64,000 bases of DNA from Monocercomonoides exilis (taxonomy: Eukaryota > Preaxostyla > Oxymonadida > Polymastigidae), in NCBI GenBank assembly GCA_001643675.2, contig LSRY02000012.1, forward strand, positions 250,501 through 314,500, read 5' to 3'. The notes below the pieces were generated by a model. The model had not been told where the DNA came from. It was given only the letters and a program-made list of their open reading frames with translations, and ran no database searches. Shown piece after piece: positions 23,770 through 34,305 of this stretch (positions are counted from its first letter, which is position 1; the number at the start of each line of letters is the position of its first letter). The position numbers and the translations under genes are program-made.

Positions 23770-25207
23770 ATCTCCTCCTCCTCCTCCTCCTTTTTCTCTT
23801 TTCTCTTCTTCTTCTTCCGATGCGAAGAAGAAAAAGGAGAGCAAACGAAGCAGCACATCTTCACTGGGTGTGGATGCTAACTCCTTCGTATATTTAGCAA
23901 AAGCTGTTGATTTCTCCATTGTTTTCCTCACTTCTTCTCTTCTGACAATCGAAGCATTGTCCACACAGAAACATGCAGATGTTGCTGAAGTCAGCAGAAT
24001 TTACGTGGCTCTGCTGCCATTCGTGTTGTCCATTGCTAATTAATCAGAAGATGATGAAGTTTTGAATTCATCCTTTATGCAGATGTTTGATCAATCACAC
24101 AAAACTCTCAGATATTATGCCGTATGGTGTTTGAGTGGTTGTAGCAATAATAATAACTCTTCTCTTTCTCCTTCTCCTTCTTCTTCTTCCTCCTCTTCTT
24201 CTTTCTCCTCTTCTTCCTCTTCCTCTTCCTCTTTCTCCAACAATCACCTCCTCCACCACAACTTCCCAGCCACTCGCACCGATCTCTTCGAAGCAGCAAC
24301 AGACTTGTCCTTCAAATTCATCTCTCTCTCTTTCAAGTCCTTTGTGAAATCATGTCTCAGCTTCGTATTCTGGTTCCTCTTCTCCCTCTCCTCTTTCCTT
24401 TTAGCAGCTTTCCTCGTCGCCCCTCCCCTTCTCCCTTGTGATGTTGCATTCAATGATGAGATTTCATCTTCTTCAAAACAGCCAGAGAGTCTAGTCATCA
24501 ACAAAGTGTTTGAATATCTCAAAACAATGGTCAATGTAGTGGTGGAAGATGCAGCTCAAGCTAATTCTTCCTCTTCTTCCTCATCTTCCCATGACAACTC
24601 CAATCCCCACCTCCCCCAGCTCCCTTCTATCTGCGCTGCCTCTTCCTCTCTCTCTCTCTCTCTCTTCCCTCTCTCTTCTTTCGTCCAGCTCCACATCTCC
24701 CACACTCTCCAGGGTTTTCTTCCTCCTCTCTTCACTTTGGCTGATATTCTTCCTTTTTGCAATGGCCTTATGCTTCTTTTCTTCCCCACCTCCATCGTTA
24801 ATAACTTGAAATTCCTTCCTCATTCTGTTTCAGAAAATGCGTTTTTAACTGATGCTGATGATGATGAAGCTAATTTGCCATACAAATATAAAAAACTTTT
24901 TTTTTCTCCGTCTGCTGAGCCGGCAAAGATGAACATGTTGATTCAAGTCAGCTCTCCTCTTTCTCTCTGCAACAGCTTCTTTACCTTCATCGATGTTAAA
25001 TCTGTTCTTTCTTTTTCTTCTCCTTCTAATTCCTTTTTGTCTTCTTCCTCCTCCTCCTCTTCTTCTTCTCACTCTTCTTCCTCTTCTTTTTCCTCCTCCT
25101 CTTCTTCTTCTAATTCTTCTTATTCTTTCCACTCAGCACAAAACAAACAACTTTCTTGCCCAACTTCTTCATCGAATTTGCCTTTTTCTTCAATTACTGT
25201 CAAATGA
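23770..25207 (+). pseudogene. hAT-1 cargo A: host-like gene fragment with in-frame stop
   Basis: Downstream of the transposase a plus-strand frame reads VDANSFVYLAKAVDFSIVFL and HADVAEVSRIYVALLPFVLS up to a TAA near 24040. It continues in the same frame with SEDDEVLNSSFMQMFDQSHK and TLRYYAVWCLSGCS, then long Ser tracts and hydrophobic segments (LSFVFWFLFSLSSFLLAAFL; FLPPLFTLADILPFCNGLML), ending at 25207. Apart from the stop it is coherent, and its base composition is GC-richer than the transposase. I do not recognise the family. It has no ATG at its 5' end and looks like a captured, truncated gene piece. A short intron removing the stop is an alternative. Confidence 0.4.
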
Positions 25208-25221
25208 TCAACTGATATTTT

Positions 25222-26290
25222 CTACTGCTCCACATCTTCAGTTATTTCAATTTGACTTTTCACTGAAGAAATACTCAAACACTCAAATTCTTTTCCTGCT
25301 GTAACATTCTTATTTCTCGCGTATTCCAATGTTGCACAACAGGCACGCAAAATGAAAGCTTTGTTCAGCATTTGTGAAAGGCTCCTCTCTGAAAAAATCT
25401 CTTTCCATTTCTCCGCCTTCACAAACCTCAGCCCACTCATCCCAAGCGCCTTTACAACCAGCAGCTCCATCGCGTCTTCCAGCTTCCCCTTGTTCTCTTT
25501 GATTCTCTCCACAAACTCTCTGTATGTTGTTGGATACACGCCTTTTGCCTCATTCCAATCGCCCTCCTCTCTTCCTCCATCTTCCTTTCCCTCTTTTTCT
25601 CCCTCTTTTTCTCCCTCTTTTTCTCCCTCTTTGCCTCCCCTTTCTCCTTCCTCTGCTTCTTCCCGCTCCTTCAGCACAACCAGCACAATCGCTGCTGGTG
25701 AGAGAGCCACATCCTCCATCCTCAGCCCCGCCACATCCAGACCCTTCTCCACAATCTCCCCCACTTCACACGCTGCAACCCCTCCCCACATCACTTCATC
25801 GTCCAGCTTCATATCCACATGCCTTGACTGAGGAGATAGCGACACCAGCCTCATTATTTCTGATGGCAGCAGCGAACGAACAAACAAATCGTTGATCGCT
25901 GTGAACTCATTCACATCTTCCTAAACTAAGATCAACTTGCTCCCCAACTTCTTTCTCACTGATGCTGCAAGTGAGTGGAGCGGCACCACCAGCGGAACTG
26001 AAAGCATCTCTGAAAGAACCACATCGTATGCACACACAACACCCCCATTCAGCACAGCCAGCTGTGAAGCGCCATATCCCTCGAAACGTCTGCAGCGCTC
26101 TCAGAAACGACTTCTTTTGATTAATATACTCCCCAGCTGCCTCTGGCACCACAATCCAAAGCCACTTCTCAATATCATCCATCTCTGCTGCAGACTAGTA
26201 TGACGCCACAACCACAGAGGCATCCGAAGGGTCAATTACAGGCTCAGATGAAGATGACAATGTTTTATCATCTCCTGCCTCCTTTTTATC
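25222..26290 (-). pseudogene. hAT-1 cargo B: frameshifted gene fragment with a paralogue at 59.4-60.0 kb
   Basis: Convergent with cargo A. Minus-strand segments read PVIDPSDASVVV, a stop, then MDDIEKWLWIVVPEAAGEY (25907-26182). After a frameshift comes VNEFTAINDLFVRSLLPSEI, MKLDDEVMWGGVAACEVGEI, LSPAAIVLVVLKEREEAEEG and a Gly/Glu/Lys repeat (25222-25914). The same order of peptides occurs at 59380-60030 on the plus strand (IDPSDA, MDNIERRL, VMKLDDEVM, SPAALEH), also broken. Both copies are therefore damaged descendants of one donor gene not seen in this window. The function is not recognised. The composition is GC-rich relative to the element's transposase. Confidence 0.5.
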
Positions 26291-27172
26291 TTCGCTTCTC
26301 CGCCTCCAGAATGGGAAAGTTGATAAAGAATACAAAAGATGCTGAACAAAGAGACTTCTGCTTCACATAGGCAGCCAAATGAATCTTCTTTGAGAAAAGT
26401 TATATAACATGTTGGCAGCTCCTTATGAAATGCTAAGATAATATTTTCATTTGAAAAAAGATGTCGATTTGTTCAAAAAGCCGATCATTTTTGAGCTATG
26501 GAACAAGAAGGAGCTGAATTTCTTTGAACGATAAATTGAAACTAGCAGATGAAAAATGAAAATAAAAACAGATGGATTAGCGAAAACAATAAAGATTATT
26601 AAAGAAGATTGCGTCTCATAAAAGAGATATAAGTGCCATTTTGAATTGATAATAAAAGAGCATTTCTGCGGGAAAATGGACAAAACATTTAATTTTTTAA
26701 TCAAAAATTCTTTTATTGTTCCACATGCTTTTGTTTTTGAATGTTGTCCAACAACAATAAGCAATGAAATGTTGAATTTTTCTCAATCTTAAATATCATA
26801 AAAAAAAGTATTCCAAGATTAGCAGTTTTTTCAAATGTTACACAACAAAGAAGTTTGTTTAAAAGAAAGAAAGCATTTAAAAAATCAGAATGAATTATCA
26901 AACGGATGAAATGAAAACAATGAAATAAAAACAAATTGTCAGTTTGTACAAAATGGCTAGAAATCAACAGTTTTAAGAAGTAAAAAGACAAAAATGTTAA
27001 AATTGAATATGATATAATGCTAATTTTGAATTCATATCACAGTATTAGCGAAGAGAAATCTTCTTTATATATTTTTCTCTCTATATTATGGTAATGGAAT
27101 GATCATAATCTGTTGATCTTTTTTGATCAATTATCAATAAGTCAGTGACTGACTTGAAACAAAATTTCATCT
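26291..27172. other. AT-rich noncoding 3' part of hAT-1
   Basis: About 880 bp between cargo B and the right TIR. It is AT-rich, and the short open frames on either strand lack recognisable domains. The last 80 bp carry the subterminal GTCA/TGAC repeats of the transposon end. Confidence 0.5.
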
Positions 27173-27189
27173 TAAGTCACAAAGGCTTA

Positions 27190-27197
27190 TAAGAATC
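27190..27197. repeat. hAT-1 target-site duplication, right copy
   Basis: TAAGAATC is identical to the left copy at 20294-20301. The duplicated site itself lies inside an older inverted repeat, since a third TAAGAATC occurs in reverse complement near 27520. Confidence 0.93.
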
Positions 27198-28080
27198 ATT
27201 TATTTATTAATTAGAATTTGAGATCATCATATTGTTTGATAAATAATAATCAAGGATTCTTTATATTTATGGGAAAGATCAATAAAATTTCATGTAATTT
27301 TTGAGTGCTGACCCTAAAAAGAAGAAACGGAACAAACCCGAAACCCAAGATTTGTTACGTTAACCCTAGAACCTAAACCAATCTGTTAATGGAGAGATTA
27401 TTTTAGAATTTTAACCCAAATTATTAAAAAAATACTGGGTCAGATCAAAATGTTTTATTTGAAAAAAAGAAATTATGATGATTGATGATCTCAAATTTTT
27501 ATTAATTTATAAATGATTCTTACACAATATTATTTCCATTTTTTATGCAGATTTTGAAAAATTCATGTTCCACTATCATCTCCTTTTACCATAACTATTT
27601 TATATAGAAAGTTGCTTGTGAAAAAGATCATATCAAAATTGTTTATCATCCTCAAACGATGATGCATCACCTCCATTTACAAATTCCATGTTTCGTCGTT
27701 ATCCCTTGTTATATTCATAATAGTTAATTATTCATCTTTTGTATCATTTATCTTCTCATCTCGTTTTAAAAACTGTTATTTTTGAATAATTTAAAAAAGA
27801 GATATTTTTATATTTGTATAATTATTTATTGAATTTCAAACTATTTGTGCACAAGTTTGATCACACTCAAAAATTTAAATATTTTTGTTTAAATTTGGGA
27901 CGAAATATTTTGGTTTATGAATTTTGTTCCATTCAACTCAAACAAATATTTTTCTCAATTTTAGAATCTTTCTGTATTTATTTGACATGGGAATGAAAGA
28001 CTTATAATGATAATGTTGGAGAAAAAGTTTGGAACAAATCGTTGTTTCTTTCATAAATGAAAAAATTTTTATCCCATTTA
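27198..28080. other. Inter-element region with the right arm of the older palindromic element
   Basis: The segment 27198-27235 is repeated in reverse complement near 27480-27520, and 27530-27600 matches 20200-20293 in reverse complement. The spacer between the arms contains degenerate CCCTAAA-like words (ACCCTAAAAAG, AACCCTAGAACCTAAACC) between 27308 and 27382. No gene is visible; frames such as that at 27814-27996 are AT-rich without coding signature. Confidence 0.4.
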
Positions 28081-28441
28081 CAGATATCGCACAAAATACC
28101 GGACAAGATCGATTTCACAATAACCACAAGAGGAATAATTCTGACTATTTTCCTCAAAATATATCTCACCAATCCAAACTCACATGACATACAAGAATTT
28201 CAGGACAGCTTCATTTGTGCTCAGTAAAAATTAATTTTTGAGATCTCGGAGAAAAATGTATTTGTGTTTCTCCGAGGTTTTAATATTAAAATTTTTCTGA
28301 ACATAAACAAGGAAGTTTTTTAAAGTTTTGTTTTTCAAATGAGTTTGGATTGGTGAGATATATTTTGTGGAAAATTTCCAGAATTATTCCTCTTGTGGTT
28401 ATTGTGAAATCGATCTTGTCCGGTATTTTGTGCGATATCTG
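28081..28441. mobile_element. Foldback MITE flanked by TA (Tc1/mariner-like), 361 bp
   Basis: Two 102-bp arms, 28081-28182 and 28340-28441, are inverted copies with four mismatches. The termini are CAGATATCGC and GCGATATCTG, and TA dinucleotides directly flank both ends, which suits a Tc1/mariner target. The 157-bp spacer contains a further inverted pair, CTCGGAGAAA at 28245-28254 and TTTCTCCGAG at 28267-28276, so nearly the whole element can fold back. It encodes no transposase; short frames on both strands simply read the arms. The superfamily assignment rests only on the TA flank. Confidence 0.65.
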
Positions 28442-28855
28442 TATATTCACTAAACACATTATTGAATATCAAATATTCGACACCAAACGCATTAAATATA
28501 TATTTGTAAACAGTCTTGTGTTAAAATTTTTGTATTTTTTGAACTTTTCAATGACCACGTTAAGTTATCATATACTTTGTTCTTCTATTCATCGAGATTA
28601 TCTTGGTCATTTGAAATCTTTACATGATATTCAAATTGATTATTTAGTTTTTTTTATGAAAACAATAATCACTCATCAAATACAATAATTTCTTGTGATT
28701 TACTATCAAATGAGAAAAGTATTTTCATTTATAACAATGAGAAGAAGTTTTTTGAGATGTTGTTTTCTTATAATGATTCTTTCCTGATTGTCATTGTGAA
28801 ACATTTCTCACATAAAAAATCAATTAATTAATTAGAATGTGTTAATAAAAAAAAA

Positions 28856-28861
<6 letters not shown>

Positions 28862-28900
<39 letters not shown>
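28862..28900. repeat. A39 homopolymer
   Basis: An uninterrupted run of 39 adenines, preceded by a shorter A run at about 28847-28859, lies 120 bp outside the left end of hAT-2. Its exact length is prone to assembly error. Confidence 0.9.
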
Positions 28901-28901
<1 letters not shown>

Positions 28902-29013
28902 GATTACATTGCACCGAGCAATAAAAATAATTTCTACAAAAAGATTCGGAAAAGTTTAACTTATTGGGTCCGAAAATTTTCATAGAAATCATCTTGAATT
29001 ATTAAAAAAAAAT

Positions 29014-29021
29014 GATTCATT
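29014..29021. repeat. hAT-2 target-site duplication, left copy
   Basis: GATTCATT directly precedes the left TIR and recurs at 37596-37603 directly after the right TIR. It is an exact 8-bp hAT signature. Confidence 0.94.
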
Positions 29022-29389
29022 TAGGCCTCTGCGACTCACTTTTTTTGAGTGCAATTTGTCGGTCGAGAAATTATTCATTTGTCGAAAATTTTGAAATGAT
29101 TGTTTTTTACCTAATTTTGCAATTCATGAATATATCTGACTTTCCTTTTTTTCACTGTTTTTCTTTTTCTTTTTTCTTTTTCTTTTCTTTTTTCTTTTTC
29201 TTTTCTTTTTTTTAATGTTATTACCATAATAATAATATATTATGTATTTTGAAAACAAATAAGAAATTCATGAAAAAACTGGAGAAGATAGATGAAAGGA
29301 ATCAAAAAGATTGTTATACAATATTAAATGCAATGGTTTGGAATGGAATTTTTTTTGATATCTTTGCTGCTGATGTGGATTTGATTCAA

Positions 29390-30384
29390 AGTGATAATTT
29401 TAACGTTGTTATTTAAAATGCTAGAAGAAATTTTTCTCATGAATAAGAATTGTTCTATTCATCATCATCTTCTTCTTCCTCTTCCATTTCACCAGTTCCT
29501 TTGCTTCCGCCCGCTTCAACATGGCCATCTTCCATTGACACTCAATTTCCATTTCGTACCACTTCATCAAAGCATCTCACATTACACTCCACAACTCCAT
29601 CTTTCATATCGCAAGTGCCTTCTATCACTCTCTATCTCTCTCTCTCTCTTTCTCTTTCTCTCTCTCTCTCTCTCTCATCTCCAGTCCGCAGATCCCTCTT
29701 CTCCCAGCAGGTGCGCCGGATGATTCTTCTCCTCCGCTTTATGCGTGTTTTGGTGCAAGGCTCCATCCTCAGCCGCAAATTAGCCTCAAATTCGTCACCT
29801 CTTCTGTCTTCTGACGAACCCCGCTTAGTCACTGCCTCTCATTCGTCTATTCCCTTTTTGAGACCTCTGGCTGCAATTACACAGGAAAATAATAATTATA
29901 AAAGTTATGGTAATTATTTAAATTTTGCCGGCAGAAAAATTGTTTCTGGAAGGATGAAAAGATAAAGTTCGGGGAAATATTGGATGATTGAGCCACAATT
30001 CAAAGGAGTTTATGAAGGAGGCAATGAATTCAGATCAGCTTCCTCAAATAATACTGAAATCACTTCACTTTCATCACAATCAATGTCATCATCATCATCA
30101 TCCTCATCGTCATCATCATCATCATCTTTTTCTTCTTCCTCTTCCTCCTTCTCCGGCTCCACCCCCTTCTCCACCCTTCTCAACCACTTCACCCGCTCTA
30201 CTGGGATGTTGCTGTGGGGCGACTCATTTTTCATTAGACATTTTGCAACTGGCTTGTATTTGACAGTTGTTCCATGTTATTTGGATGAATGGGCGAATGG
30301 AAGGAAAAGAAAAGGAGAGAGAAAGAAGGAGGAAGAAAAGGAAGAGAAAGAGAGAGAGAAAGAGAAAGAGAAAGAGAAAGAGAA

Positions 30385-30427
<43 letters not shown>

Positions 30428-30434
30428 AAAAGAA

Positions 30435-30473
<39 letters not shown>

Positions 30474-31077
30474 GAAAGAGAAAGAAGGAAAAGAAAAAGA
30501 GAGTTATTTAGAGAAGAATCGCAATGTTATTTACAGAGTGCGTCTGATGCCTTTACCCTCATCATCATCATCATCACCATCATCTTCTTCTTCTTCCATC
30601 CCATTTGACAGCTCCTGGTTCCTCTGGCGTTTCCGCCCTCTTCAATCAGGAGACATTTCATCATCTTCTTCTTCTTCCTTATCCTCTTCCTCTTCTTCCT
30701 CCTCCTCTTCTTCCTCCTCCTCTTCTTCCTCCTCCTCATCCTCTTCCTCCTCTTCCTCTTCTTCCTTGTCTGATTTATCTCTTTCATCTGATTCCTCTTT
30801 GTCTTCCTCTTCTGCTCCTTCTGTAAATCATTCTTCTTCAATTCCAAATGAAATGGAGTTTTTGAATGACTTTTCTTCTTCTTCTTCTTCTTCATTCACA
30901 TCTCCTCTTCCTTCTCTCAACAAGATTTCTAACAGTTCTTTCTCTTTCTTCCTTTCTCTTTCTCTTTTTCTTTTTTTATTTCTCCCACGCAATTCTTCCA
31001 ACTCTCCTCTTCCTCCTCCTCTTCTTCCTCAAATCTTCCTTTCTCTTCATCTCAAACATTTCCTCAGCAAAATCTGA
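29390..31077 (+). pseudogene. hAT-2 cargo A: broken fragment resembling the MIR region of IP3-receptor-type channels
   Basis: Plus-strand coding-like sequence reads RRMILLLRFMRVLVQGSILS and SHSSIPFLRPL (about 29700-29870), meets a TAA near 29963, and continues in the same frame with NHFTRSTGMLLWGDSFFIRH and FATGLYLTVVPCYLDEW (about 30180-30290). It then enters a long GAAAGA microsatellite. The match resumes one frame over with SYLEKNRNVIYRVRLMPLP and SSWFLWRFRPLQSGDI (about 30510-30655), then Ser and hydrophobic tracts to 31077. The strings FFIRHFATGLYL, VIYRVRL and FLWRFRPLQSGD recall MIR-domain segments of IP3 receptors, which sense ligand in intracellular calcium channels. The stop and the microsatellite frameshift mark it as a pseudogene. 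The family call is moderate. Confidence 0.45.
30343..30500 (+). repeat. GAAAGA/GAGAAA microsatellite
   Basis: A purine-only tract built of AGAGAAAG units, about 150 bp long, read as alternating Glu/Lys or Glu/Arg depending on frame. It coincides with the point where the MIR-like cargo frame shifts. Confidence 0.9.
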
Positions 31078-31439
31078 AGAAAATTAACTTTCGTATGCTT
31101 TACGATCGTTTTTGAAAAGAATTCTATTTCATTTTCATCATTTTCTTCAAAACAATAAAGAAAATGAAAAAAAAAATTTTTTTTCTTTTTTTTGTATTGT
31201 TTTCTGTGTGAAAGAAGGAGAAGAAAAAAAAATATAAGTTGAAATTACTAAAAATAAAATTTTCCAAACTCCTTTTTCGATTTTTTTTCATTTATTATTT
31301 CATCATCATCTTTTTCCTCTTCTTCTTCCATTTGTTTCTCTTTTTCTCACAGTTGTGCTTATTTCAAGCAGCATCAATGTGTCGAAGTGCATTTTTGAAT
31401 AGCCGAAAAGACGTTGTGAGAAGAGGTTAACTCGCTTTT

Positions 31440-32610
31440 TGCTGAAATGACTGATCATGCACTGAAACTTCTGCATATTTCCCTTATTATTCTAAGGCGA
31501 CAAAAAAGTGTGTTGTTATTTTTCTTATTTTATTTATTCGATTTTAAAACAAAAAAGCTGTCATATGGTTCGCTGCAAGTGTTCTTTGAGCAAACAGATC
31601 ATAGCGTTCAACGTTTGTTGTTTTGCTAATTTGCGTCATTGTTCAAAAAATGACGGCTTCTTTTGTTTTTTCAGCCAATTTCCTTCCAATGCAAGAACCA
31701 GAACTAACTTTCACATTAGTTTTACAAAAGATGGTTGTAATGCTCATGAATGTATCACTTTGGTATATGATCATCGATGAGCGGAATGTGTCGTTGTCAC
31801 AGATGTGCGTCATATCGCCAGCGCATTGAGTGATTTTGAAGCAGGCGATGAAGAAAGAATAGCTTGAGCAAAAAGACTTTATTGAAGAAGAGCCGGCAGA
31901 ACTGGATTCTTCGAGAAAGAAAAAGAAAGTGAAAGATCCAAAAGGAAATGAAAGCGGAGCTGAGAACATTGAAGATTCAGAAGAAGACAGAAATCCAAAA
32001 GGAAAAAGTGACAAGTTTTCATCAAAAAGTTAAGTGAATGACAAAAGAACTGGGAAAATGAAGACGAGCCAGTTGAAAGGGAAAAAAACAGAGAAGAAAG
32101 AGAAAATACCACGCCAAAGCAAAAAACATCTAAAGTTCTGATTTTGGAGCGGACATTGAATCTGATGAATTCTGTTCTGATAGAATCAGAAGAATAAGAA
32201 ATGAAGGAGAAGCAGAAGATAATCGAAATCTTTACAAATAAAAAGATTCAATAGCAGAAAACAGCAAACGGAAATGCAGATAAGAAAGCAACTCAAAAGA
32301 AGAAGAAGAAGAAGAGCGGGCAGATGAAAAGAACAAATTCACATTTGAAGCGAAAGAAATCAAAGAGGAAGAGAGGTTCTGATGAAGGAAGCGACGAAGA
32401 TGATGAAGACGACATGAACATTACAAAAAAGAAGAGTGTAACGAAGAAGAAGAAGAAGAAGAAGAAGAAGAAGAGGGAAAGGGAAAAGGAGTGGGAGAAG
32501 AAGAAGAGGAAGATGTTGACGAAGGATAGGAAGAAGAAGAGGAAGAAGAAGAATTCTTTTCGAATGAGCTTTAATTCGATGACTTCCGCGAAAGTTTTCA
32601 TTTGATTGGC
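31440..32610 (+). pseudogene. hAT-2 cargo B: decayed Lys/Glu-rich gene remnant
   Basis: Plus-strand pieces in several frames look coding: SFTKDGCNAHECITLVYDHR (about 31720-31780), AECVVVTDVRHIASALSDFE with AGDEERIA (about 31785-31855), then a charged disordered stretch starting EEEPAELDSSRKKKKVKDPK (about 31880 onward) and a Lys/Glu repeat (32324-32605). Stops and frame changes separate them. Charged disordered proteins of this kind are often nuclear, but I cannot name a family. Confidence 0.35.
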
Positions 32611-32899
32611 TTGCAAAATGCTTCACAATCGTCATCATCGTCATCATCATCATCACCACCATCATCATCACCATCATCATCTTATTCTTATTCCACACAA
32701 ACTTATTTCTTTTTCGTCTTTGTTGAAAAAGTCTTATTCTGCTTCAATATTTTCCGATTTTTTGTGATCAATATTCTGTATCTTTTGTTTATTCTGTTTA
32801 TTCTGTTATTTCTACTAAATCCATCTCTTTGCCTTTTCATCCTTGTTGCTATTTTATACAAAAAACGTTTAACTCTTTTATAATCAGATTCGCATGAAA

Positions 32900-33240
32900 A
32901 GCAATCCCCATTTCTTCATTGAGTGAATATTCATTCAAAGAAACATATGCCGCCACATCATTTTCTTCTCCCCTCCCGTTCATTTATGAAAAACGCCTTC
33001 AGCTGGTAAAGCTCAGCACTCTTCAGTTTATACGATGTCAGGCAAACGAGTGCTTTTGCAGTATCAATCTCACTCTTTCCTCCGGAGCTCCTTCAAATTC
33101 GACTCTTCAACATGTGAAGTTATTGTTCCAACATTATTCTCATCGCGGTCTAAATGCATGAATGTTCATTTACAACTGTAATCACTTCACCATCTGCGTT
33201 CATTCCAGTTAAAGCAGCCTTATTGCTCACAGATCTTTAA
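32900..33240 (-). pseudogene. hAT-2 cargo C: short decayed coding remnant
   Basis: The minus strand shows NKAALTGMNADGEVITVVNE, then several stops, then EIDTAKALVCLTSYKLKSAE with LYQLKAFFINE in the same frame. The local base composition is GC-richer than its surroundings. It is too degraded to identify, and a plus-strand frame (32919-33161) competes with it. Confidence 0.25.
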
Positions 33241-34305
33241 TATCAAAATAAAACTTTTTTCAAAAACGAATTTGAGAATTATTGAGTTATATATATATTT
33301 TTTAGCTTTAAGTTTTTCAGAAAGAGAAATTCCTATTGAATAGTTTTAAGGAATGAGATTTTTTTTGAAAAAGAAGGATGAAGATGATGATGGTTTTATC
33401 GTGTGAATAACTTATGAAAAATGTCTGCTTTGAAAGTGCCTTAGAACTTTTCGATATTTGTTCCATTATGTTTTGAAAATTTGAGATGATGAATAAGGAA
33501 TAAGATTTGTTACGCTTGCCTTTTTTCGAGTTATGAGAAAAATAAATAAAACCAACAACTTTCAGAATATGAATTGCTTGTTCTTTGAAAAATTAAAGAA
33601 TATCAATCAACAGAATGAATCAACATTTGAAATGAATAAATAGAAATTGAGCGGATTCATTTTGCAAAAAAAAAAAAAAAAACTGAAACGAGTTTGTTCA
33701 AGAATGCATTGCCAACAAGAACAATTGCTGGATTTTCAATTCAAGTCTGTTTAACAATAAAGCATTCAATCTTGTATCAAGATAACGAACAAAACACATT
33801 CAATTTTTTATTATCGGTTGTGTATCATTAAATACTGAATAATACTTTGAAATTTGAGTTGATAAAATCATTTCTGTTCGTATGCTTGGACATTTAAATA
33901 TTGAATCACTTCAAAAAAACCTATAAGGTTAATCATATTGCAAACAATAAAATCTCAAGGTCAATCACATTCTAAGCGATTTTAAACCTCAAAAAAATAA
34001 AGCAAACATATCTTTATTTGATGTGAACTTCAATATTCAAAATAAATAAAAGAATTACGAGTTTATCGGTTTCTGAAAAGCCAAAATAATGTGAGATGGA
34101 TTTATATAATAAAAGCTCTTGGAGATATTGAAATGTTTCAAGTGTTTGTTATCAAAAATCGTTTATCATTCTGGAATTGCTTTGTTGAATTTCCTGTCAA
34201 TAATGAAAAACAAAACTGAATCTCGAAAAAGAAAATTATATTTAACAAAAAATAAACAGTTGCAAACCTGTTGATTATTCTGTTGTTATTGAAGAAATGA
34301 CTGAT
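33241..34305. other. AT-rich noncoding part of hAT-2
   Basis: About 1 kb between the cargo remnants and the transposase stop codon. It is AT-rich with poly-A runs (for example near 33665-33681). No gene or structured RNA is evident. Confidence 0.5.

Larger units (their letters stand above)
20302..27189 (+). mobile_element. hAT-1 transposon, complete with TIRs
   Basis: This is a 6888-bp element bounded by a perfect 17-bp inverted repeat, TAAGCCTTTGTGACTTA at 20302-20318 and its reverse complement at 27173-27189. The terminal regions contain repeated GTCA/TGAC-type motifs (for example GACTGACTT near 20350 and AGTCAGTGACTGACTT near 27140), as expected of hAT subterminal transposase-binding sites. 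It carries a transposase gene on the plus strand near its left end and about 3.6 kb of further sequence downstream. The transposase frame is uninterrupted and both ends are intact, so it may still be mobile or recently was. Confidence 0.93.

Noticed and set aside
28002-28688. Two opposed small genes sharing the peptide RIIPLVVIVKSILSGILCDI
   Set aside because: The shared peptide is just the translation of the two arms of the foldback element read on opposite strands.
30289-31077. Long Arg/Glu and poly-Ser open frames within hAT-2 as a genuine gene
   Set aside because: The frames are produced mainly by GAAAGA and TCT/TCC simple repeats open in several frames; only the short MIR-like pieces carry protein signal.
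32324-32605. Lys-rich frame as a histone-like or nucleolar gene
   Set aside because: It is a GAAGAA-type repeat with no domain and no support on either side; treated as part of a decayed remnant.
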